The translations under genes and the position numbers were made by a program. Positions 7,293-13,718 of a DNA stretch of 17,158 nt are shown piece after piece (position 1 is the first letter of the stretch; each line of letters begins with the position of its first letter). The DNA is from an uncultured Fusicatenibacter sp. GTDB taxonomy: Bacteria; Bacillota; Clostridia; Lachnospirales; Lachnospiraceae. The notes below the pieces were generated by a model. It was not told the DNA's origin, did no database searches, and was given only the letters and a program-made list of their open reading frames with translations. The DNA lies in the NCBI GenBank assembly GCA_902493585.1, contig CABUPZ010000052.1, positions 1 to 17,158 of the forward strand, given 5' to 3'.

Positions 7293-7296
7293 GTTG
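7269..7296. promoter_or_regulatory. Probable AraR operator (CAACTTGT-N12-ACAAGTTG)
   Basis: A perfect 8-bp inverted repeat with a 12-base spacer fills the space between -10 and -35 and overlaps the -35. The half-site ACTTGTACGT resembles the Bacillus AraR box (ATTTGTACGT half-site). Because the first gene downstream encodes an AraR homologue, autoregulation and arabinose induction are plausible. This is inference from motif and position. Confidence 0.5.
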
Positions 7297-7318
7297 TTTT
7301 TTGTCAAGCGGGAACAGA

Positions 7319-7351
7319 CAATGCAGAAAACAATTTTCTAACACGCTCAGG
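7319..7351. repeat. Degenerate half-copy of the palindromic repeat
   Basis: The segment reads TGCAGAAAACAATTTTC followed by TAACACGCTC. It aligns with the right arm of copies 1 and 2 (TGCAGAAATGAATTTTC, AAACACGCTC) with only a few mismatches. No matching left arm is visible, so it is probably a decayed remnant close to copy 1, just upstream of the arabinose promoter. Confidence 0.5.
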
Positions 7352-7381
7352 CTTTTTCCCAACATTTAAAATTTCTACTTT

Positions 7382-7903
7382 TCAAAATACATCTGAAAAT
7401 TCCTGGATTTCCCCATTCTGAGGATGGTGATCCGGACAGACAGACTGAATGAGCATGCCATGGCATACGACAATGACTTTCCTGTAATGGGTGTATTTTT
7501 TCAGTACAGTGAGCAGACGTTTTTTCATTGTCTCATAATCTTCCCATTCTTCTTTTCCGTTTGTATAAATTCCCCTGTTGCTGCAAAATTCCCGATAGCT
7601 TTTTTCTGCTTTTTCATCTGTTTCGTAAATATAATTTTTATTTGCCAGCCACTCATGCAGATCCGTCTCAACAATAATATCTGCCTGCAATTCCTTCGAC
7701 AAAATCGCTGCAGTCTGTAATGCCCTTGTATAAGGCGAACTCAGGATCAGATCTGTTCCTGCCAGCCGGGCATCTCTGGATGTCTCCTGAATTTCCCGGA
7801 TTCCTCTCTCCGAAAGCGGCGCCAAATTCACCCCAAATCCATGATAGATTTTCGTATCCTTCTCTGCATAATCTGCGCTGCCATGCCGGATCAAATAAAA
7901 CAT
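7382..7903 (-). CDS. Histidine phosphatase family protein (phosphoglycerate-mutase-like)
   Basis: The 173-residue protein belongs to the branch-1 histidine phosphatase superfamily. It has the catalytic YLIRHG motif at residues 3-8 (His7), SSPYTRALQTA at 55-65 (Arg60), an acidic catalytic candidate Glu84 in LHEW, and the second histidine in VCHGML (His148). The substrate cannot be predicted; members hydrolyse phosphosugars, nucleotides or cobalamin precursors. The ATG at 7901-7903 is chosen because GGAGG lies ten bases upstream and MFYLIRHG is the usual N-terminus; the longer frame starts inside a terminator. It sits just after the efp terminator with no clear promoter of its own, so expression may rely on read-through. 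Confidence 0.88.
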   Translation of the reverse strand: MFYLIRHGSADYAEKDTKIYHGFGVNLAPLSERGIREIQETSRDARLAGTDLILSSPYTRALQTAAILSKELQADIIVETDLHEWLANKNYIYETDEKAEKSYREFCSNRGIYTNGKEEWEDYETMKKRLLTVLKKYTHYRKVIVVCHGMLIQSVCPDHHPQNGEIQEFSDVF

Positions 7904-7950
7904 GATCTCATATCCTCCCTTTCTCCTCCAAACCTTGCCGGCGTCCGTTT

Positions 7951-7990
7951 TAAAAAACCCCGCAGCCAAATTCCTTCGGCTGCGGGGTTT
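7951..7990 (-). terminator. Rho-independent terminator of efp
   Basis: On the minus strand a 10-bp perfect GC stem (CCCCGCAGCC/GGCTGCGGGG, 7958-7967 with 7978-7987) with a 10-base loop is followed by TTTTTT. It starts about 30 bases after the efp stop. On the plus strand the stem is followed by only TTT, so minus-strand activity is favoured. Confidence 0.92.
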
Positions 7991-8019
7991 CCTATTTCCG
8001 GTATCTGAGTAAATCAGAA

Positions 8020-8577
8020 TTAAACTCTGGACAGATATTCTCCGGTTCTTGTATCGATTTTGATCACATCGCCCTGGTTAACGAACAGCGGTACCTGTAC
8101 CGTTGCGCCAGTCTCAACAGTTGCCGGCTTGGTAGCTCCCTGTGCGGTATCTCCCTTGAATCCCGGCTCAGTATCAGTAATCTCCAGTTCTACGAACAGA
8201 GGCGCTTCTACTGCGAATACGTTTCCGTTGTAAGAACATACTTTTACCATCTCGTTCTCTTTTACAAATTTCAGAGCGTCACCGATGGTATCTTCGTTCA
8301 GAGCGATCTGCTCATAGTTTTCTACATTCATAAAGTAGAACAGATCACCGTCAGAATACAGATACTGCATATCCACGCGCTCGATACGAGCCTGCGGGAA
8401 TTTCTCTGTCGGACGGAATGTACGCTCTACGACACCACCATTTATAACATTTTTTAATTTGGTTCTTACAAATGCAGCGCCTTTTCCCGGTTTTACATGC
8501 TGGAACTCGAGAATCTGAACGACCTGGCCATCAATCTCCAGAGTAACGCCATTTCTAAAATCTCCTGCTGATATCAT
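8020..8577 (-). CDS. efp: Translation elongation factor P
   Basis: EF-P enters stalled ribosomes and promotes peptide bonds at consecutive prolines. The 185 residues, the exact usual length, start MISAGDFRNG and carry the exposed loop KPGKG with Lys32, the residue that is modified in other bacteria. Domains II and III end with VPLFVNQGDVIKIDTRTGEYLSRV, the EF-P signature. The start at 8577 is chosen because AGGAGG stands eight bases upstream; the ten extra upstream codons have no site. The gene has its own promoter (8636-8664) and terminator. No gene for a lysine-modifying enzyme is nearby. Confidence 0.98.
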   Translation of the reverse strand: MISAGDFRNGVTLEIDGQVVQILEFQHVKPGKGAAFVRTKLKNVINGGVVERTFRPTEKFPQARIERVDMQYLYSDGDLFYFMNVENYEQIALNEDTIGDALKFVKENEMVKVCSYNGNVFAVEAPLFVELEITDTEPGFKGDTAQGATKPATVETGATVQVPLFVNQGDVIKIDTRTGEYLSRV

Positions 8578-8635
8578 ACGATATTCCTCCTTCAAATGTA
8601 ACGCCACGAAAAAATACGCGGCATAAGCTTATTAT

Positions 8636-8664
8636 ATAATATAATACTTTCTCTGATTTTTCAA
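8636..8664 (-). promoter_or_regulatory. Sigma-A-like promoter of efp
   Basis: On the minus strand TTGAAA (8659-8664) and TATTAT (8636-8641) are 17 bases apart in an A/T-rich stretch, about 60 bases before the efp start. A second TATAAT-like hexamer overlaps immediately downstream, so the exact start is uncertain. Confidence 0.65.
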
Positions 8665-8716
8665 CTGTTTTTTTGTTCCTGTGCCATTTTTTTCATCCTT
8701 TTTCTTGTCTTCCAGC

Positions 8717-9250
8717 CTATCTTCCGGATTTCTTTTTTGCATAGGACGACAGGACGATCTTTTCCAGCTTCCGCTTCAGCACGATCTGGATCTCCTCCTT
8801 GGGATGGATCGGCTTGACCAGAATCTGATAGATCCCGGAGCGTTTGGCGCCATATACGTCCGTAAAGAGCTGATCGCCGACAAATACGGCCTCTTCCCTG
8901 GAAATCCCCATAACCTCGCAGGCTTTCAGGTAATTCCCGGTGGACGGCTTATGTGCGTTGGCAATGTAATCGGAACCAACCGCCTCCGCAAAGGGCTCCA
9001 CCCGGCTCTTCTGGTTGTTGGACAGCAGGCACGTCTGAAATCCGATCCTGCGGAGTTTTTTGAAAAAGCGGATCGCCTCTTTGGTCGCCGGCGCCCCGTG
9101 AGGCACAAGTGTGTTGTCAATGTCAAAGATCACTCCCCGGAAACCTTTCCGATACAGATCTTCAAAATCAATTCGGTAGGTGCTGTTCTCCCAGCGTTCC
9201 GGATAAAACCTCTCCAGGGAAAACACACCGTATTTTCTCTTTTTGCTCAT
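8717..9250 (-). CDS. yqeG: YqeG family HAD-IIIA phosphatase
   Basis: The 177-residue HAD-superfamily protein has the nucleophile motif FDIDNTLV (Asp43, Asp45), motif II SNN (77-79), a lysine in HKPS (Lys101) and the metal-binding GDQLFTD (125-131). Order and length match YqeG-type phosphatases, whose bacterial substrate is not established; relatives include phosphatidylglycerophosphate phosphatases. GGAGTGA precedes the ATG. It begins 18 bp after the patatin-like gene, so the two are probably one transcript, which would put two possible lipid-phosphate/lipid enzymes together. In many Bacillota yqeG lies near efp, as here. Confidence 0.92.
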   Translation of the reverse strand: MSKKRKYGVFSLERFYPERWENSTYRIDFEDLYRKGFRGVIFDIDNTLVPHGAPATKEAIRFFKKLRRIGFQTCLLSNNQKSRVEPFAEAVGSDYIANAHKPSTGNYLKACEVMGISREEAVFVGDQLFTDVYGAKRSGIYQILVKPIHPKEEIQIVLKRKLEKIVLSSYAKKKSGR

Positions 9251-9268
9251 AACTTCACTCCAGAGTAT

Positions 9269-10129
9269 TTACTTTCCGTTCAGGAATGTCATCATCTCAT
9301 CGTACTGCTCTTTCATCCGGTCATAGCCGTGCTGATAGAAATTCGTAAGAACCTCATAATTTTGTTCCACACGGGATACCGGCGGAATCTGCGGGCGGAT
9401 CACATATACCTTGCCCTGAAGTTCCCATTTTTCGATCAGATCCAGCGTACGGTTATAAACTCTGGCGCGGCTGATCAGTGCCCGTGCCAGATTCGGATAT
9501 TTCCGGTAAGCCGCCAGATACAGTTCTTTGGTATGACTTTTGATCTTCTTCCGGTATCCGTAATTTCTTGTCAGTACGATCACATTTTTCTGATGCCCGT
9601 TCTTCAGAGAATGGATGATCGGAATGGAATCAGAAATTCCACCATCCAGATACGGCACGCCGTCCACATACACCATCGGGCTCGCCAGAGGCATACTGCT
9701 GGAAGCTCTTGCGATCGCCAGAAGACGCTCTTTGTCGCTCTTTTCCTCCATGTATTCCGCTTTTCCGGTAATGCAGTTGGTCACTACCAGCTGGCATTGA
9801 ATGGAAGACGAAAAGTAAGTTTCAAAATCAAACGGAAATACCTCCCGCGGGAATCGGTCAAAAATCATATCCATATCGAACAGGCTTTTGTTCCGCAGCA
9901 TCTTCTTCAAATCTTTGTTCAGATAGCTGTACTGCTTTTCACGGATGATCATGCACTCCCTGGTACGGCCTTTCTGTCTGGAAACGTAATCAATGGCATT
10001 GCAGGAACCTGCAGAAACTCCCACCACATAAGGAAAATAACAGTCCTGCTCCATCAGATAGTCCAGCACGCCGGCGGTAAACACCCCTCTGGTGGCTCCG
10101 CCTTCCAGTATCAGTCCTTGTTTTTTCAT
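9269..10129 (-). CDS. Patatin-like phospholipase family protein
   Basis: The 286-residue protein has all patatin landmarks: the oxyanion-hole loop GGATRG (10-15), the nucleophile elbow GVSAG (Ser39) and the catalytic aspartate in LDGGISDS (Asp162). It has no signal peptide or clear membrane segment, so a cytoplasmic or peripheral lipid acyl hydrolase is expected; substrate unknown. It resembles the bacterial RssA/YjjU-like group. The start at 10127-10129 is preferred since GGTGA lies five bases upstream; the ATG at 10141 would leave no room for a ribosome binding site. It is followed 18 bp later by yqeG. Confidence 0.9.
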   Translation of the reverse strand: MKKQGLILEGGATRGVFTAGVLDYLMEQDCYFPYVVGVSAGSCNAIDYVSRQKGRTRECMIIREKQYSYLNKDLKKMLRNKSLFDMDMIFDRFPREVFPFDFETYFSSSIQCQLVVTNCITGKAEYMEEKSDKERLLAIARASSSMPLASPMVYVDGVPYLDGGISDSIPIIHSLKNGHQKNVIVLTRNYGYRKKIKSHTKELYLAAYRKYPNLARALISRARVYNRTLDLIEKWELQGKVYVIRPQIPPVSRVEQNYEVLTNFYQHGYDRMKEQYDEMMTFLNGK

Positions 10130-10153
10130 TGTTATCACCATCTTTCCAATGGA

Positions 10154-10182
10154 AAATTACCATAAATCTGACTTTTTTTCAA
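10154..10182 (-). promoter_or_regulatory. Possible promoter of the patatin-yqeG transcript
   Basis: On the minus strand TTGAAA (10177-10182) is followed after 17 bases by TAATTT (10154-10159), about 25 bases before the start codon. It abuts the palindromic repeat, so the repeat would lie just upstream of the promoter. The -10 is imperfect. Confidence 0.45.
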
Positions 10183-10190
10183 GTTTTTTC

Positions 10191-10277
10191 CTAGAGCGTG
10201 TTTGAAAATTCATTCCTGCAATTTCCCGCAAAGTGAGGCGTGCAGATTGCAGGAATGAATTTTCAAACACGCTCTAA
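10191..10277. repeat. Palindromic repeat, copy 2 (MITE-like), nearly perfect
   Basis: Two perfect 31-bp inverted arms (10192-10222 and 10246-10276) flank a 23-base centre. The outer arm starts TA then GAGCGTGTTTGAAAATTC. The left boundary reads CTAG and the right boundary CTAA. The same centre and right arm occur at 7160-7247. No coding capacity is present. It lies between the citrate synthase 3' structure and the patatin promoter. Confidence 0.85.
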
Positions 10278-10283
10278 AACAAC

Positions 10284-10373
10284 TACCCGGCAGGGAATCC
10301 CTCTGCTGCTGTACACTGTGTGACCATCAGCAACCAGCCTGTCTGTCTTCAGGTCGGTTTCCACTGCCGGGTA
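10284..10373 (-). terminator. Branched inverted-repeat structure after citrate synthase
   Basis: Beginning 14 bases after the citrate synthase stop, a perfect 10-bp outer stem (10364-10373 with 10284-10293, TACCCGGCAG/CTGCCGGGTA) encloses two further stem-loops. One is 10332-10341 with 10350-10359 (nine of ten positions pair, counting one G-U); the other is 10308-10331. On the minus strand it is followed by GTTGTTTT. It may serve as a terminator, but the multi-branch shape is more elaborate than needed, so a structured RNA is also possible. Confidence 0.45.
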
Positions 10374-10387
10374 TGTATCCGATTTTC

Positions 10388-11746
10388 TTACCGCTCACTC
10401 AGAGGAATATACGACATTTCCTCCTGAACATTCTTATAAGCCGGACGGATGATCTTATCCGTATTGATCAGCTCTTCCATACGGTGTGCACTCCATCCCA
10501 CAATTCGCGCACACGCAAACATCGGTGTGTACAGCTCCAGAGGAAGATCCAGCATACTGTAAACAAAACCGCTGTAGAAATCGACGTTGGCGGCAACACC
10601 CTTGTAAATGTGCCGTTCCTCACCGATTACCTTCGGCGCAAGCTCCGCGACATTCGAATAGAGGCCAAATTCTTTTTCTCTGTGTTTTTCTTTCGCCAGC
10701 TTCTCCACAAAGCTCTTGAACATCTCTGCTCTCGGGTCCGAGATAGAATATACCGCATGGCCCATTCCATAGATCAGTCCTTTCTGATCGAACGCTTCCT
10801 TGTGAAGCAGTTTTCTCAGATAAGCGGTGACTTCGTCCTTGTCCTCCCAGTCATGCACCTGTTTTTTCATTTCGTCAAACATGCGCACAACCTTGATGTT
10901 CGCTCCGCCGTGTTTCGGACCTTTCAGAGAGCCAAGGGCTGCGGCGATCGCCGAATACGTGTCTGTTCCTGAAGAAGAAACCACGTGGGTCGTAAAGGTT
11001 GAATTGTTTCCTCCACCATGCTCCATGTGCAGAACCAGCGCCAGATCCAGGATCGTCGCTTCCAGTTCTGTATATTTTTTATCCGGCCGGAGCATCCGCA
11101 GGATATTTTCCGCCGTGGAAAGCTTTTTGGACGGATTATGGATATAAAGGCTCTTTCCCTTTATATAATGATTGTACGCCTGATAGCCGTATACCGACAG
11201 CATCGGAAAGACGGAGATCAGCGTCATACACTGACGCAGTACATTGGGGAGACTGGTATCGTCCGCATGAGTATCATAAGCATACAGCGTCAGAACACTT
11301 CGTGAAAGCGTATTCATCATATCACGGCTCGGTGCCTTCATGACAACGTCGCGGACAAAGTTTTTCGGCAGCGACTGCTGCGCTTTCAGGATCTCATCAA
11401 AATGAGCCAGCTCCTCTTTGTTCGGAAGAGTACCGAACAGCAGCAGATACGCAGTTTCTTCGAATCCCATACGCTTTTCATTCAGGAAGCCTTTGGTCAG
11501 ATCCAGGATATTGATTCCACGGTAATACAATTCACCGTCACAAGGTGTTTTTACACCGTCAATCTCTTTGTATGCGATGATGTCTGAGATCCTCGTCAAT
11601 CCCGCCAGGACTCCGACACCGTTCAGGTCACGCAGCCCCCGCTTTACTTCATACTTGCTGTACAGTTCCGCATCCATTTTGGAATGCTCCAGACATTCGT
11701 TTGTCAGTGCTTCGATTTCCGGTGTTACTTTCATATTAAATGCCAT
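10388..11746 (-). CDS. gltA: Citrate synthase
   Basis: It condenses oxaloacetate and acetyl-CoA to citrate, here probably to feed glutamate synthesis in a fermentative organism. The 452-residue Si-type citrate synthase keeps the three catalytic residues: His279 in KGPKHGGAN, His330 in GMGHAVY and Asp389 in ANVDFYSGF. HMEHGGGNNSTF near 240-251 and RIVGWSAH near 414-421 also fit. A 2-methylcitrate synthase activity cannot be excluded from sequence alone. AAAGGGG precedes the ATG. It starts 17 bp after the AI-2E-family gene and may be its cotranscript; aconitase and isocitrate dehydrogenase are not in the window. Confidence 0.94.
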   Translation of the reverse strand: MAFNMKVTPEIEALTNECLEHSKMDAELYSKYEVKRGLRDLNGVGVLAGLTRISDIIAYKEIDGVKTPCDGELYYRGINILDLTKGFLNEKRMGFEETAYLLLFGTLPNKEELAHFDEILKAQQSLPKNFVRDVVMKAPSRDMMNTLSRSVLTLYAYDTHADDTSLPNVLRQCMTLISVFPMLSVYGYQAYNHYIKGKSLYIHNPSKKLSTAENILRMLRPDKKYTELEATILDLALVLHMEHGGGNNSTFTTHVVSSSGTDTYSAIAAALGSLKGPKHGGANIKVVRMFDEMKKQVHDWEDKDEVTAYLRKLLHKEAFDQKGLIYGMGHAVYSISDPRAEMFKSFVEKLAKEKHREKEFGLYSNVAELAPKVIGEERHIYKGVAANVDFYSGFVYSMLDLPLELYTPMFACARIVGWSAHRMEELINTDKIIRPAYKNVQEEMSYIPLSER

Positions 11747-11763
11747 ATGCTCATTCCCCTTTC

Positions 11764-12990
11764 TTAATCCTTTGAGCTTTGTTCTGTCTCGACAGTTTCC
11801 TTATAATTTTCTTCCTCCTTCTTCTTGTTTTGTATCTTGACTCCTGCAAGTTTATGAGTGCGCCGGTTGACCTCCCTGCGGAGCGGTATAAACACAAGCA
11901 TGCCGATGATTCCGAAGAGGCTTCCTCCCACGGTCACCGCTACCAGGGTCCATATCCCCGGCAGTCCAATGGAGCCCCCGACCACCCTTGGGTAAATCAG
12001 ATTTCCTTCAATCTGCTGAACCACCAAAAATATAATAATAAAAATCAGAGCTCTCAGCGGATTCTCGGTCAGGATCAGGAACGCGCCTACGATACACCCG
12101 ATAAACGCGCCGAAAATCGGGATCAGCGCTGTGAATCCAATAAAAACTGCAATCAACGGTGCATACGGAAATCTTCCGATGCTCAGGATCACAAAAAAGA
12201 TTGTCCCGAGAATGCAGGCTTCCAGACATTGACCCGTCAAAAATCTGGAAAAGGTTGTGTAACATAACTGAGAAACCTCAAGAACCTCCGCAACCAGTTT
12301 TTCCGGCAGAAACGCGTACAACAGTTTTTTCAGCTGCCGGCCGTATTTTTCCTTTTTTGCCAGAAGATAGCAGGCAAACACCAGCGCGATAATTGCCTCT
12401 GCAACACTGGTGAACAGTGTTCCTGCAATGGACCATACTGTATTCACCGTATCCGACATCACAGAAGTAGCGCCGCTTTTCAAAAAGGTAGTCACCGTAT
12501 TCAGAACCGAATCCCAGTCAATCTGGTCCAGGCTGCTCTCAAAAAACGGTTCGATCTGCTCCCATGTTTCAGGAGAATTTTTCAGAACCGTATGTTCCAG
12601 CCAGTCTGCCAGGATCGGCATTCCCATCTGGATGTTGCTGACAAGCCGTCCGCTCGCCTGGGCAAGCTGGGGAATTCCATAAGAAAAAATCAGAACAATG
12701 ATCGCAATCCAGATCAGGATCGCCAGAATCATGCTGACCGGACGCCGCATGCGCTGCAGATACGGATTGTTTTTTGTGTATTGATTGCGGAAAATATGGC
12801 GTTCCAGAAAGCTCATCATGATATTGATGGCGAACGCCAGCGCAGCTCCGATGATGAATGGCGCAAACAGACCAAGCAGTTTGATCGCTCCGCTCCAGAG
12901 AGATTTGATATTGATTCCTGCAATGATCACCACAACGGTGAAAACAATCAGGAACTCAAGGCTGCGCATCGTTTTTTTGTCCAATTTCAA
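11764..12990 (-). CDS. AI-2E family transporter-like membrane protein
   Basis: The roughly 408-residue integral membrane protein belongs to the AI-2E exporter/PerM/YtvI family. It has hydrophobic helices near the N-terminus, a central soluble stretch (about 110-180, ILADWLEHTVLKNSPETWEQ) and a C-terminal cluster of helices with the family segment PIFGAFIGCIVGAFLIL and the QQIEGNLIYPRVVGGSIGL motif. The tail is highly charged (KKKEEEN). Substrates vary in this family and no specific one can be named. No ATG precedes the first helix at a good site; TTG at 12988-12990 follows GAGGGG by nine bases and is preferred, with TTG at 12984 or 13020 as alternatives. Citrate synthase follows after 17 bp. 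Confidence 0.88.
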   Translation of the reverse strand: MKLDKKTMRSLEFLIVFTVVVIIAGINIKSLWSGAIKLLGLFAPFIIGAALAFAINIMMSFLERHIFRNQYTKNNPYLQRMRRPVSMILAILIWIAIIVLIFSYGIPQLAQASGRLVSNIQMGMPILADWLEHTVLKNSPETWEQIEPFFESSLDQIDWDSVLNTVTTFLKSGATSVMSDTVNTVWSIAGTLFTSVAEAIIALVFACYLLAKKEKYGRQLKKLLYAFLPEKLVAEVLEVSQLCYTTFSRFLTGQCLEACILGTIFFVILSIGRFPYAPLIAVFIGFTALIPIFGAFIGCIVGAFLILTENPLRALIFIIIFLVVQQIEGNLIYPRVVGGSIGLPGIWTLVAVTVGGSLFGIIGMLVFIPLRREVNRRTHKLAGVKIQNKKKEEENYKETVETEQSSKD

Positions 12991-13099
12991 TCTCTTCCAC
13001 CCCTCACCCGAAGTTTCCAATTAAAATACAGATTATTCTCGGCAATTGATTCTGCCGATCAGAAAACGAAGAATTTCCTGCGGAAAGTTCGTTGAATAT

Positions 13100-13108
13100 A
13101 GTATACCA
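13100..13108 (-). promoter_or_regulatory. Possible extended -10 promoter of the AI-2E-like gene
   Basis: On the minus strand TGG-TATACT (13100-13108) is an extended -10 element without a recognisable -35. A second TATACT lies exactly 23 bases upstream (13123-13128). The leader would be about 100 bases and includes a short CGGCA/TGCCG hairpin (13040-13057). Confidence 0.4.
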
Positions 13109-13200
13109 TTATTTTTGCGGTAAGTATACTGAATTTTTTATTAATTCTTGTTACATTTCGAAGACAACCTGTATTTTTTCTTCTATTGCGTCAAATTTTT

Positions 13201-13271
13201 ATAAATAAAAACGGCAGTATCCAGTACAGATCGAACAGTTTTTCATGCTGTTCTGTACCGGATACTGCCGG
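13201..13271 (-). terminator. Strong rho-independent terminator after the ArsR-type gene
   Basis: On the minus strand the arms 13248-13270 and 13212-13238 pair over 11 bp (CGGCAGTATCC/GGATACTGCCG), then 6 bp and 5 bp with a small bulge, and are followed by TTTTTATTTAT. It begins about nine bases after the stop codon. It separates the transporter-aminotransferase-regulator operon from the AI-2E-like gene. Confidence 0.92.
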
Positions 13272-13279
13272 AAATTCAC

Positions 13280-13645
13280 TTATTCGCATACATGATCCAG
13301 TCCCTGTGCCAGAATCGTCGACACGTGGGAGTCTGCGAGAGAATAAAAAACCGTTTTTCCCTCCCTGCGGTATTTCACCAGTTCCATCTGTTTGAGAACC
13401 CGGAGCTGATGGGAAATCGCACTCTGGCTCATACCAAGCAGTTCCGCAATATCGCAGACGCACATTTCCTGGCGTGCAAGCGCGAAGAGAATACGGATCC
13501 TGGTCGGATCGCCAAAGGTTTTAAACAATTCCGCCATCTGGTACAGGATCTCATCCGAAGGAATCTCCTCTCTGGAAATATGATGGTGATGATGGCATTC
13601 TGTACACACCAGGATATCTTCTCCCTGGTCTTTTTCTTTCTTCAT
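13280..13645 (-). CDS. ArsR/SmtB family metal-sensing repressor
   Basis: The 121-residue winged-helix repressor has LFKTFGDPTRIRIL (40-53), the recognition helix MSQSAISHQLRVLK (72-85) and the wing YRREGKTVFYSL. It carries two metal-site patterns. A CadC-like alpha-3N set comprises Cys14, Cys17 and a run of five histidines near the N-terminus, plus Cys62, Cys64 and Asp65 in MCVCD. An SmtB/CzrA-like alpha-5 set comprises Asp105, His107, His118 and Glu121 with exact family spacing. Zinc, cadmium or lead sensing is plausible; the metal is not provable. AGGGAG precedes the ATG. It lies 73 bp after the aminotransferase, with no promoter, operator or metal exporter next to it, so its target is probably elsewhere. 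Confidence 0.93.
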   Translation of the reverse strand: MKKEKDQGEDILVCTECHHHHHISREEIPSDEILYQMAELFKTFGDPTRIRILFALARQEMCVCDIAELLGMSQSAISHQLRVLKQMELVKYRREGKTVFYSLADSHVSTILAQGLDHVCE

Positions 13646-13718
13646 GAAACGTGCTCCCTTCTGTCTTTTCCTTCTGCTGTATCCGCTGTCCTCTGCCTGA
13701 AGCTTTGTACAGACAGCA

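Noticed and set aside
7302..7307. TTGACA as the -35 of the arabinose promoter
   Set aside because: It lies 33 bases from the TATAAT, and no acceptable -10 occurs 16-18 bases downstream.
8681..10165. 494-codon plus-strand open frame opposite patatin, yqeG and the gap
   Set aside because: It is antisense to two genes with clear catalytic motifs, spans their boundary, has no recognisable family and no ribosome binding site.
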